A DNA stretch of 16,292 bases from Oscillospiraceae bacterium (GTDB lineage Bacteria; Bacillota; Clostridia; Oscillospirales; Acutalibacteraceae). The position numbers and the translations under genes were made by a program. Location of the stretch: the NCBI GenBank assembly GCA_902761265.1, contig CACWJV010000017.1:1-16292 (forward strand), read 5' to 3'. The notes beneath the pieces were generated by a model. That model saw only the letters and a program-made list of their open reading frames with translations. It had not been told where the DNA came from and made no database searches. Positions 1 through 6,641 of this stretch are shown here, piece after piece. Positions within the stretch are counted from its first letter, which is position 1. Each line of letters starts with the position of its first letter.

Positions 1-196
1 CACTGCAACCAAAGACAGCGATATTGATATTGCCGTCATCGTTGACAGCATTGACGCAGACTATCTGACTGCAGTTTCGAGACTGTGGAGATTGACACGA
101 TACGTCAATGATGAGATTGAACCGGTCTTAATGATTGACGGCGAGGACCAAAGTGGTTTTCTGCATACTGTGCGAAGCACTGGAATTGCAGTTTGA
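1..196 (+). CDS. Nucleotidyltransferase, C-terminal part (partial)
   Basis: An open frame enters from the left edge (first whole codon at 2) and ends at TGA 194-196, giving 64 residues. It begins TKDSDIDIAVIV, which matches the metal-binding D-x-D stretch of stand-alone NTP_transf_2 (MNT-type) nucleotidyltransferases; the glycine-serine motif that precedes it would lie outside the window. These small proteins transfer a nucleotide to a substrate or partner protein and are often paired with HEPN proteins; no partner is visible here. It lies outside the mobile element and is host sequence, ending 66 bases before the tRNA remnant. Identity as a nucleotidyltransferase is fairly secure; its specific target is unknown. 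Confidence 0.7.
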   Translation, partial: TATKDSDIDIAVIVDSIDADYLTAVSRLWRLTRYVNDEIEPVLMIDGEDQSGFLHTVRSTGIAV

Positions 197-231
197 TCTG
201 TGAACTTTAGTGAAAAGGATACGGTTGCAGG

Positions 232-237
232 TATAAT
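232..237 (+). promoter_or_regulatory. Possible -10 box upstream of the tRNA remnant
   Basis: A perfect TATAAT lies 24 bases before the first recognisable tRNA base. No good -35 hexamer is seen at 16-18 bp. It could be what is left of the tRNA promoter. Confidence 0.3.
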
Positions 238-261
238 GTGGGGTGCGTTTCCGCGTGTGTC

Positions 262-299
262 GGGAGAGCGCTTGAATGGCATTCAAGAGGTAAGGGGTT
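262..299 (+). tRNA. tRNA-Ala(GGC) remnant, left part, interrupted in the T-arm
   Basis: From 262 the sequence follows a bacterial alanine tRNA: D-loop end and 3' D-stem strand GAGC (266-269), anticodon stem CTTGA/TCAAG (271-275 and 283-287) around the loop ATGGCAT (276-282, anticodon GGC), variable loop 288-292, 5' T-stem AGGGG (293-297) and the first T-loop bases TT (298-299). The tRNA then stops, and its missing end (T-loop CGATC, T-stem CCCCT, acceptor strand, CCA) is found at 16270-16290. The first 23 or so tRNA bases expected before 262 (5' acceptor strand and GCTC of the D-stem) cannot be recognised, so even the rejoined gene may be a pseudogene. Confidence 0.72.
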
Positions 300-321
300 G
301 GGGCTCCTTCCGTAAGGAAGT
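298..321. repeat. Left element end (attL): TT core plus 22-bp terminal inverted repeat
   Basis: The TT at 298-299 is the last base pair shared with the split tRNA. Positions 300-321 match the reverse complement of 16246-16267 at 18 of 22 positions, including an unbroken 14-base inner stretch containing TTCCGTAAGGAA. That inner stretch is itself a hairpin (CTTCC, GTAA, GGAAG). A 2-base crossover core flanked by imperfect inverted arms is what large serine recombinases use. The pairing is directly visible; the assignment as recombinase site is inferred. Confidence 0.65.
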
Positions 322-380
322 TGGAAGCAGCCCGCAACCGACTCTTGTAACAGTTTAGTTTTTTGTAATGGTTGAATTTC

Positions 381-407
381 GGCGTAGCTTCGGTTATGCC
401 GATTTTT
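381..407 (+). terminator. Rightward-facing terminator at the left element end
   Basis: GGCGTAGC and GGTTATGCC arms form an 8-bp stem (two G-U pairs) closed by a C(TTCG)G tetraloop, followed by GATTTTT. It acts on plus-strand transcripts, so it would stop transcription entering from the tRNA side before it runs antisense through the recombinase. It overlaps the recombinase stop codon. On the minus strand it is not followed by a T run. Confidence 0.45.
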
Positions 408-2067
408 CTTGTTTGATCTGCCGCTGCATCTCTGCTTCCATCTCTTCCGGCGTCAGCTCTTTGATGAGCCCGATGCCGTAGAAATAGACATCAATGAGTT
501 GATAGCGTTTGCCTTCCAAATACTTCGGTGCGTATACGACGATCTTTTCAATGAACTCATGCACAAGCTCCGGCGTCAGTGTTTGCAGATCTGTAATTTG
601 TTTGGCCTTGGCTACGAACCTTTCCAACCCCTCATCCTGACTGACTTGCCGGTTCAGCGCAGTTTCCATGTCCGGCAGGTTTTCTTTCAGCTCTTTTTGC
701 TCCGTTTCCAGTGTAGAGGATAAAGTTGCATACCGTTCGTTGCTGAGTTTGCCCTTGACATTGTCCTCATACATCCGCTGAATGAGCACATCAATTTCAG
801 CAATCCGAGCTTTTGCCTTGTCCAACGTCCGCCGTTTGGCAGCCTGTTCTCGTTTTTGTTCGATCCCGAAGTGTTCGCGTTGCTTTGCAATAAAGGGATC
901 TTCAAATAGCTGGATACTTCGGAAGATGCGCTGCATCGTTTCTAAGACAATACTGTAAACAACCTCTTCGCGGATATAGTGTGCAGTACAGTTTGACGTA
1001 TCTTTTCGGTAGGACGAACAGAAGAAATAGGACTTGGTGTATTTGCCCTTGCTGTTGCAGTAGTTCAGTTTGGAACCGCAACCGTCGCAGTAGAGTACAC
1101 CTGAGAACATACTGAGGTGTCCGCTTTTTGTATGCCGCCTTCGATGTTCGCGCAGATCCTGTACCAGCGCAAAAGTGTCGCGGTCGATAATGGCAGGGTG
1201 GGTGTTTTCAAAGATCTGCCAGTCTTCCGTGGGGCGTGTGACCCTTATCGGATTCTTAAAAGATTTGGTCGTGTAGCGGAAGTTAATCGTGTCCCCGCAG
1301 TATTCCCGGCGTTCAAGAATATCCGTGACGGTCCGCGTATTCCAACTGAACCGCTTTCCCGGCTTGTGCGTGCATTTGCGGCCGATGCTGTCCCAATAAT
1401 CCGTCGGTGTCAGAACGTGATCTTCTTTGAGTATGTTTGCGATCCGCGTTGGTCCGTAACCGTCCAGACACAGCTTGAAGATTCTGCGAACAACTGCCGC
1501 GGCGGGTTCGTCAACGAGCCAAATGATATTGTGTTTGGTGCTCTCCGGGGATTTCATATAGCCATACGGTGGAATCGTTGTCAGCGGTTGACCGGACATA
1601 CCCTTGTTGCGCAGCACATTGCGAACTTTTTGACTTGTGTTTTTTGCATGCCATTCGTTGAAAAGATCCTGCATCGGCACGAGATCACTGATCCCTTTGG
1701 CGGTGTCGATATTGTCCATGATGGCGATATACCGAATCCCCAAGCGGTCAAATTCTTCTTCCATGAGCTGACCGACGATTAAACGGTTTCTGCCGAGACG
1801 GGAGTGGTCTTTCACAATGAGCGTTCGGATCAAACCCTGTTCCGCCAGTTCCATGATTTCGGTGAAAGCGGGGCGCGCAAACGTCACGCCCGACCAGCCA
1901 TCATCTATGAAAACCCGTGGATTGTTGAACCCGTTTTCCTTTGCATACATCTCTAAAATGGCCTGTTGGTTTTTGATACTGTTTGACATGCCTTCCTGCT
2001 CATCGTCCCGCGACAGGCGGCAGTACAAAGCATCGATTTTGTCCGACTGATTTGATTTTCTTTTCAC
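394..2067 (-). CDS. Large serine recombinase (TnpX-type)
   Basis: A 557-residue site-specific recombinase that should cut and rejoin the attachment sites at the element ends. The order is typical: resolvase catalytic domain (about 11-160) with nucleophile Ser19 in YCRLSR and the DHSRLGRNR motif at 87-95; recombinase domain (about 165-300) with PPYGY; zinc ribbon with Cys327, Cys330, Cys350 and Cys360; a charged coiled-coil stretch (about 395-470); and a C-terminal DUF4368-like region. Length and motifs look complete. The start is GTG at 2065-2067, 5 bases after AGGAG; no better ATG lies nearby. It follows the tnpW-like gene with a gap of 95 bases. It is the only recombinase seen and is very likely responsible for the tRNA insertion. 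Confidence 0.95.
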   Translation of the reverse strand: MKRKSNQSDKIDALYCRLSRDDEQEGMSNSIKNQQAILEMYAKENGFNNPRVFIDDGWSGVTFARPAFTEIMELAEQGLIRTLIVKDHSRLGRNRLIVGQLMEEEFDRLGIRYIAIMDNIDTAKGISDLVPMQDLFNEWHAKNTSQKVRNVLRNKGMSGQPLTTIPPYGYMKSPESTKHNIIWLVDEPAAAVVRRIFKLCLDGYGPTRIANILKEDHVLTPTDYWDSIGRKCTHKPGKRFSWNTRTVTDILERREYCGDTINFRYTTKSFKNPIRVTRPTEDWQIFENTHPAIIDRDTFALVQDLREHRRRHTKSGHLSMFSGVLYCDGCGSKLNYCNSKGKYTKSYFFCSSYRKDTSNCTAHYIREEVVYSIVLETMQRIFRSIQLFEDPFIAKQREHFGIEQKREQAAKRRTLDKAKARIAEIDVLIQRMYEDNVKGKLSNERYATLSSTLETEQKELKENLPDMETALNRQVSQDEGLERFVAKAKQITDLQTLTPELVHEFIEKIVVYAPKYLEGKRYQLIDVYFYGIGLIKELTPEEMEAEMQRQIKQEKSA

Positions 2068-2162
2068 GTTTACTCCTTTCTTCAGCCGGAAGGATATGAA
2101 TCTTCAGGACAGGTTTATCATACCACATTCCGGCCAAAACTTCAACACTTTAAAGTGCGAAT

Positions 2163-2441
2163 TTACAAATTTCTGACAACAAATTGTTCGACTCGGTCCA
2201 GTACGGTTTCGTTGCCGTCGGGTTGAAAAAAGGTACGGACGATATAGGTCGTGCCGTCTATCTTTTTCATAAAACGAACCGGCTCCTGCTTCATGTTTTG
2301 GAACACCGTCCAACGTTCTTCCGGCGTCATCTTTTTGAGTTCAGCCATAATACGGTTGTATTCTTTTTCCGCTCTGCCGGTCAGTTCCAGCGCGGCAGTA
2401 CAGTCTGTCAGAAAACTTCGTATTTTACGGATGAGTCTCAT
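2163..2441 (-). CDS. tnpW: TnpW-like transposon-encoded protein
   Basis: A 92-residue protein. The C-terminal half (about 55-92) reads KKIDGTTYIVRTFFQPDG followed by NETVLDRVEQFV, the pattern of TnpW proteins that accompany Tn4451-type serine-recombinase transposons (typically near 60 residues). The N-terminal half is an additional charged helix-rich stretch. The biochemical role of TnpW is not established. The chosen start is ATG at 2439-2441, 7 bases after GGGAGGTG; that ribosome binding site overlaps the mob stop codon, so translation is probably coupled. An in-frame GTG at 2448-2450 lies inside the ribosome binding site and is less likely. It sits between the relaxase and the recombinase. 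Confidence 0.75.
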   Translation of the reverse strand: MRLIRKIRSFLTDCTAALELTGRAEKEYNRIMAELKKMTPEERWTVFQNMKQEPVRFMKKIDGTTYIVRTFFQPDGNETVLDRVEQFVVRNL

Positions 2442-2446
2442 TTTCT

Positions 2447-3704
2447 TCACCTCCCATCTCTATCGTAACCGCTGTTACGATACAATCTTGCATGATCCTT
2501 TTTCTGTTGGAGCTTTTGATTTACCATCTGCGTGATTTTGACGTCTCCGTAGACCCGACGAAGGAATCTATCCTCCTGCGCATAAGGCTTCAAGCGTTCA
2601 ACTTCATCTTTCACAGCATTGTAATTCTGTTCCATCTGTCGGTAGCGTTTTTGATAGGATTCCGCCTGCGCCAAACGGCTCTCATAGTAACTGCGCTGTT
2701 CAAAAATGCGGGACAGCAATTTGCGAATCAGTTCCTTTAATTTGGAAATCAGCGGCTCCACGAACGTCGTTTTGTACTTCTTCGCCGACATCATCGCAGG
2801 CGGTTCCGGGAGCTGGTACTCCGGCTCGTCGGCAAGGTCGCGCGTGACCGAACCGAGTTCCTTTTCCCAATCTTCATAGACTTCAACTCGCTTCTTTGCG
2901 GAGCGTAAATCGGCTTGTACTTCTTCCAGTATAGACTTCAACTCGCTTCTTTGCGGAGCGTAAATCGGCTTGTACTTCTTCCAGTTTCGCTTCCGCTTTT
3001 TGAATGTCGCGCTGACGTTCCTGCAGCTTGTAATCTTCCACCGACAGGTGTTTTTCCTGCGTACTTTTTTGATTCCAAAAGATTCCATGATCTTGCATGA
3101 TGTCGGAGAGGAATTCCTTTTCGGACCGTACCCATTGGTTCCATTCCGTATCACGTTTGGAGCCGCCAAGAAAGCCCTGCGCGGCCAGTGCCTGTTTCAG
3201 AGAAACGCGCGTTTCAAGGCCGCGTTTGCTGCCGGTGGTAAACGGTACAAAGTCGATGTGCAGGTGCGGCGTCGCCTCATCCATGTGCAGATGTGCAGAG
3301 AAAACACGGAGGTTCGGATTGCGCTGCCGGAAGCTCCGATAGTATTCATCTAGAATCTTTTTTGCGACTTCGCCTTCCCAATTCACTGCGCCCATATCGT
3401 CCCGGTTCCCAATCTGCACGATGATTTCATGGAACGGTTTTTCCTGTTTGCCGGAACGAATCTTTTCGTAATAATCGGGGATGATCCGGTCACTGCGCGT
3501 CTGCTTTTCGTTGTAGTTTTTCAGTGCGTCATCGAACAATTCGTGATACACATCCTTGATGTTTTCGTTGCAATATTCCACATTTAGATGCGACCGTTCG
3601 GGGTCGGTGTTCTTGGCGTGGAACTTGCGGCTGTTGTGTCTGGTCGAGCCTTTGCCGACCATGATGCTGATGCTTCGTTCTATAGCACCACGTCCTTTCT
3701 TCAT
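2447..3704 (-). pseudogene. MobV-type relaxase (plasmid recombination enzyme), frameshifted
   Basis: A Pre/Mob-family relaxase, which nicks one strand at oriT and stays bound to it during transfer. The N-terminal part is intact: RHNSRKF near 22-28 and the metal-binding histidines 138, 140, 147 and 149 in HLHMDEATPHLH. A 55-bp exact tandem duplication (2876-2985) shifts the frame, so the protein stops at 2883 after about 273 residues instead of about 400; removing one copy restores one frame to the TGA at 2447. The lost part is a coiled-coil tail. The start is uncertain: family members begin where this gene has ATA (3681-3683) behind AAAGGACG, so that ATG seems mutated; the ATG at 3702-3704 has only a weak ribosome binding site. 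A catalytic fragment might still be made. Confidence 0.85.
2876..2985. repeat. Exact 55-bp tandem duplication inside mob
   Basis: Positions 2876-2930 and 2931-2985 are identical over all 55 bases. Because 55 is not a multiple of three, the duplication shifts the mob frame. Read on the minus strand, each copy carries codons for EEVQADLRSAKKRVEVY. Confidence 0.97.
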
Positions 3705-4047
3705 TCTTTTACAATCTACAAACCTTACAAAAGGTTCTGTTACTCTTGTCAAGAGTAACGCAAAAGCACTTTTGACAGCCTACGGCCATCAAAAGGTGCT
3801 ATTGCGCTCCCCGAGGGGTGCGGATCGCCGGTGGCGATCTCTGCCGACTTCAGTCGGCAGAAGCACCGACCGAACCGGCAGGTGAGACCCGGGGCGCTGC
3901 CCCGCTGTCTGTGACAGCTCCCTGGCAGGGCTGCCCTTTGAAAAGCGTACCCCGCACCCCGCGGAAACGTCTGCAGCCATGTTGGCTCAGCTTTTTGTGA
4001 CGATGGTGACGATCATTTTGCACACCTGTTTTTCGTCGTCACCGTCG
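3705..4047. other. Gene-free, hairpin-rich region; oriT candidate
   Basis: No convincing gene lies between mob and repA. The mob-proximal part is a row of inverted repeats: AACCTT/AAGGTT (3721-3736), a perfect 10-bp pair GTTACTCTTG/CAAGAGTAAC (3739-3759), an imperfect pair of about 16 bp (3760-3775 with 3789-3805), CCCC/GGGG (3809-3818), GATCGCC/GGCGATC (3823-3839) and a 9-bp pair CTGCCGACT/AGTCGGCAG (3841-3860). MobV relaxases act at an oriT with inverted repeats just upstream of their own gene, so this is the best oriT candidate. The nick site cannot be placed from sequence alone. The rest (3861-3996) is GC-rich, including GGGGCGCTGCCCC, with no feature I recognise. Confidence 0.55.
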
Positions 4048-4051
4048 TCAC
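3997..4051. repeat. GTGACGA-rich inverted repeat at the repA 3' end
   Basis: Positions 3997-4014 and 4034-4051 are 18-base inverted repeats with two mismatches, each made of tandem GTGACGA-like units. The repA stop lies inside it. It is followed by A residues, not T, in the direction of repA transcription, so it does not look like an intrinsic terminator. Confidence 0.5.
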
Positions 4052-5097
4052 GGATCGTCACCGACCCGCTGTAATTCGATCCGGCGACCATCGTGATTGC
4101 GGCTGGTGCGGACGCTGATCTTGAAGTCATGCAACAATGTCGAAGCATTGACATTGAGCTTCATGCTGAGCGTGTTCGGTTTCAAATCCGTACCGAGAAA
4201 AGTTGCCAGTTCGGTCGCCGTGCCGCTCCAATTTCCGCCAATTTCGTTCAGTTTTTCAGTGAGCAAAACCAGCAACGGATCGGGCGGCATTTTCCAAAGT
4301 TCGGTTTCAAAGCTGACGAGATTCCAACGCAGTGTTTCGGGATCGCGTTCCAATAGAATCTTCGTATCCGGCTGATCCCGACCGGAGATTTCCAGCGTCG
4401 CAAGGTTGCTTGTCCGACAGTCTTTGGTCAGCAGCCAGACGCCGTCCGACGCGCCAAGCAACCCGGTCGTGCCGTTGATCTTTCCGAACGGGTCGCTGCT
4501 GTTTTGTTTGCGCGTATGATGGATGAACAACAGGCAAAGCGCATGCTTTTCAGCAAAAGCTTTCAGTCTGGAAATGACTTCATAATCTTTTGCGTAGCTG
4601 TACGCATCAGCACTGCCGCGAATTTTTTGCAGCGTATCGACAATGATCAGTCGCGTGGTTTCATGCGCAGACACGAACGTCTCCAGTTGCCTTTCCAGAC
4701 CGTCGCCAAGCAGATTTGCATGAACAGCGAAGTGCAGATCGGCGCTTTCTTCCGTACCGAACATCTGATACATCCGCTGCTGAATGCGCGAATACTGATC
4801 TTCCAGCGCGAGGTAAAGAACGGTGCTCTTTGCGACGGCCTTATCCCAAAACGGTACTCCGCTTGCAACGCAAAACGCGAGCTGCGATGCAAGAAAACTC
4901 TTGCCGATTTTAGCGTCGCCGACCAAAAGATACACGCCGGGGAAGAGCAGATCTAAGATAATCGACCGACCGGAGAGAAAGGCGTTTTCATACAATTCGG
5001 ATAACGATTTCGTTTCCAGCGCAGCGGCGTCCGGTGGGTGCAGCGGAGCAAGGTTGCCTGTTGATATGGACGATAGTTTGGTTATGTTTTGGTTCAT
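4048..5097 (-). CDS. RepA-like AAA/RecA-fold ATPase (replicative helicase type)
   Basis: A 349-residue P-loop ATPase resembling the hexameric RepA helicases of mobilizable plasmids and transposons. Walker A is GDAKIGKS (60-67), Walker B is LIIVDT (150-155), and FIHHTRK (191-197) matches the conserved histidine motif that follows in RepA/DnaB-type folds. Residues from about 270 on look like a small helical C-terminal domain. It would unwind DNA at the element's origin, allowing replication of the excised or transferred form. The start ATG is 5 bases after GGAGGTG. A 100-codon gene lies 44 bases upstream. Near the C-terminus the neighbouring frame stays open for about 25 more codons, so a small frameshift there is possible. 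Confidence 0.85.
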   Translation of the reverse strand: MNQNITKLSSISTGNLAPLHPPDAAALETKSLSELYENAFLSGRSIILDLLFPGVYLLVGDAKIGKSFLASQLAFCVASGVPFWDKAVAKSTVLYLALEDQYSRIQQRMYQMFGTEESADLHFAVHANLLGDGLERQLETFVSAHETTRLIIVDTLQKIRGSADAYSYAKDYEVISRLKAFAEKHALCLLFIHHTRKQNSSDPFGKINGTTGLLGASDGVWLLTKDCRTSNLATLEISGRDQPDTKILLERDPETLRWNLVSFETELWKMPPDPLLVLLTEKLNEIGGNWSGTATELATFLGTDLKPNTLSMKLNVNASTLLHDFKISVRTSRNHDGRRIELQRVGDDP

Positions 5098-5141
5098 GAG
5101 TTCACCTCCTTCATTTTGGCTTTTGACAGATTACCGCGTCG

Positions 5142-5444
5142 CTACGGCGGCGCTTTATCTTTTTGATGCTTCAGGTTGCCGGTGTGCTGTTTGCCGGCTT
5201 CGGACATCGCCGCGCGGCTTCGGTCACTCGGTGTGCGGACGGTGCGGAAAGTCAAGTGTCCGCGTTTGACTGCCGCCCAGAGAAAGCCGGTCTCGACATC
5301 GTCTTCGTTGATCCAGACGGTCTCCGGCTCATCCGCTTTCAGCTTGCGGATGGCGGCGTTCAGGTGCTTGTCCCAGCTGCGGATTTGGATTTCGTCCTCG
5401 CCGTGGACGTAGCTGATGGTGGTTTCTTTTTCGGCTCGTGACGT
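5142..5444 (-). CDS. Small conserved-looking hypothetical protein with ACG start
   Basis: An open frame of 100 codons plus TAG, ending 44 bases before repA. It reads TSRAEKETTISYVHGEDEI at the N-terminus, then IRSWDKHLNAAIRKLKADEP and WINEDDVETGFLWAAVKRG, a soluble-protein composition with strong third-position bias. No ATG, GTG or TTG is available near the start. The frame opens with ACG (5442-5444) ten bases after GGAG, exactly where an ATG would be expected, so a T-to-C change in the start codon is likely. ACG can initiate weakly. I do not recognise a named family; small proteins of this size just upstream of RepA are common in clostridial mobilizable elements. Whether it is still expressed is unknown. 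Confidence 0.6.
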   Translation of the reverse strand, partial: TSRAEKETTISYVHGEDEIQIRSWDKHLNAAIRKLKADEPETVWINEDDVETGFLWAAVKRGHLTFRTVRTPSDRSRAAMSEAGKQHTGNLKHQKDKAPP

Positions 5445-5616
5445 AAGGCTTTTTCACTCCTTTGGATTTTTTCAAGTTTCGGAGAGACCCCCGATTTTCG
5501 GCTTTTTTCATCGGCCCTTACCCCGTGTTTTTGTATCGTTATTGAATAGGATTTCGGCAGACGATGCACAGGTCGTTTGGGCGATTTCTATTCAAAAGCC
5601 GGTTTTCGGCATTTCT

Positions 5617-5741
5617 CCTTCTACTACTTATTACTGACTGGTTTTCGATTTGGGACAAACTTTTTCCTTCCACTATCTATTCCTGACTCTATTTCATTTT
5701 GTCCAAAGAAAAAATTCCCCTCTAATACCTATTTGGAACTC
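5617..5741. repeat. Iteron-like repeats, cluster 1 (three copies)
   Basis: Three related copies of about 25 bases at 5617-5641, 5666-5690 and 5717-5741, spaced 49-51 bp. Shared pattern: pyrimidine-rich CCTTC, then ACTA or CTAAT, then TATT and GGAC/TGAC followed by T. The third copy is the most diverged. Regular spacing near five helical turns suggests protein binding. Confidence 0.5.
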
Positions 5742-6242
5742 ATTTCCCGTTTGTACTGAAAAATTTTGCTTTTTCGACAAGAAGTTCTACATTTGTCTAC
5801 GATTTTTAAAAGCCTGCGCGGACGGTTGCACCGTCTCCATGGGAATTCCACCCTCCCGCCTTTCGCGCCGGACGCTCGATTTGATCGAAAAACGATTTGC
5901 GTCAAAGCGTTCTTTTTCGGCTGAAACCGTGCGATCCTGCGTTGCCGATCTTGTGCGGGCGAAAAGCCCGCCCTGCGATCAGCGCCTTGTCTCGCACAAT
6001 TGCAACTCGAAAAATCTCCGCTTCACGCAAACCGATTTTCGATGTATCATTGTGCCTTGCATGGGTCGTCGCCGAATCGGGTGCAACTCCGATCTTCACA
6101 GCCGGGATTCTCGCTATACGCTTTACAAGGAAACGGAAACTCCGTTTCGACATTGTCTCGGCGTACCGCTGTGCGGGCTCGGCATACAAGGAATGTACGC
6201 AGGCTTTTGATATTCAGTTGTCAAGGTTTCAAACGTCCCTTC

Positions 6243-6510
6243 ACTTTCCCATTGGACATTTTTTGTGGATTTTTCAAAAGTTTTTTCGTTTTTTTACCGG
6301 CCGGAGAAAAACACCTCCTACTAATCAGGACAAAAACGGCTGTTTTGGTGACCCTTATTTGAAAAATAGTTCAAGATTTTTTCGGAGCTGAAAAAAGTCA
6401 CTCCATATATAAGGACATTTCGACCCCAAAAATTGAGCCTTTTTCAGTTTTTTCTTGAAAAAAATGAGATTTTTTTGACGGTTGGAAAAGCCCTTCCACT
6501 AATAAGGACA
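6243..6510. repeat. Iteron-like repeats, cluster 2 (three good copies and one weak)
   Basis: Copies at 6303-6332, 6384-6417 and 6484-6510, with a degenerate one at 6243-6258. Each good copy has a run of six or seven T, then GGAG or GGAA, an A-rich loop, the complementary CTCC or TTCC, and a tail close to ACTAATAAGGACA. The short stem covaries (GGAG/CTCC, GGAG/CTCC, GGAA/TTCC). Similarity continues 20 or more bases past GGACA in the first and last copies. Spacing between GGACA motifs is 74, 85 and 93 bp. Confidence 0.6.
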
Positions 6511-6578
6511 GAATCAGCCATTTTGCCAAGCTTTTTTACGATCAAAAAATATTAAGCTTTCAAACCGGCCGAAAAAAG

Positions 6579-6615
6579 GCAAAAAAAGAAAGCCGCTTCT
6601 TTTCAGAAACGACTT
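6579..6615 (-). terminator. Intrinsic terminator of the acyl-CoA ligase operon
   Basis: On the minus strand AAGTCGTTTCT and AGAAGCGGCTT form an 11-bp stem (two G-U pairs) with a GAAA tetraloop, followed by TCTTTTTTT. It lies 26 bases after the ligase stop codon. Confidence 0.85.
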
Positions 6616-6641
6616 GTGCAAAGTGCAATCCATTATGTTTG

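Larger units (their letters stand above)
5445..6579. other. Long gene-free region with repeats; replication-origin candidate
   Basis: About 1.1 kb with no believable gene on either strand; the open frames present are low in coding character, rich in Phe, Ser and Arg, and lack ribosome binding sites. It contains two repeat clusters (5617-5741 and 6243-6510) around a central block with strong inverted repeats: GACGG/CCGTC (near 5823-5837), GCGGGC/GCCCGC (about 5955-5972), an 8-bp pair GAAACGGA/TCCGTTTC (6130-6148) and GCGTAC/GTACGC (6161-6199). Lying upstream of repA, it is the best place for the element's replication origin, but nothing proves that. Confidence 0.45.

Noticed and set aside
1117..1782. 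221-codon plus-strand open frame inside the recombinase
   Set aside because: It is fully antisense to the catalytic and recombinase domains, has no ribosome binding site and no recognisable motif.
3789..3980. Minus-strand 63-codon open frame over the oriT candidate
   Set aside because: It runs through several perfect hairpins, has no ribosome binding site and resembles no known small mobilization protein.
3997..4051. Intrinsic terminator of repA
   Set aside because: The inverted repeat is good, but it is followed by A residues on the minus strand and begins inside the coding region.
5650..6391. Overlapping plus-strand open frames of 120-186 codons in the long gene-free region
   Set aside because: They run through the repeats, have no ribosome binding sites and show no motif or consistent coding bias.
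5617..6510. CRISPR array
   Set aside because: The repeats are imperfect, the spacing is irregular between clusters, and no cas genes are present.
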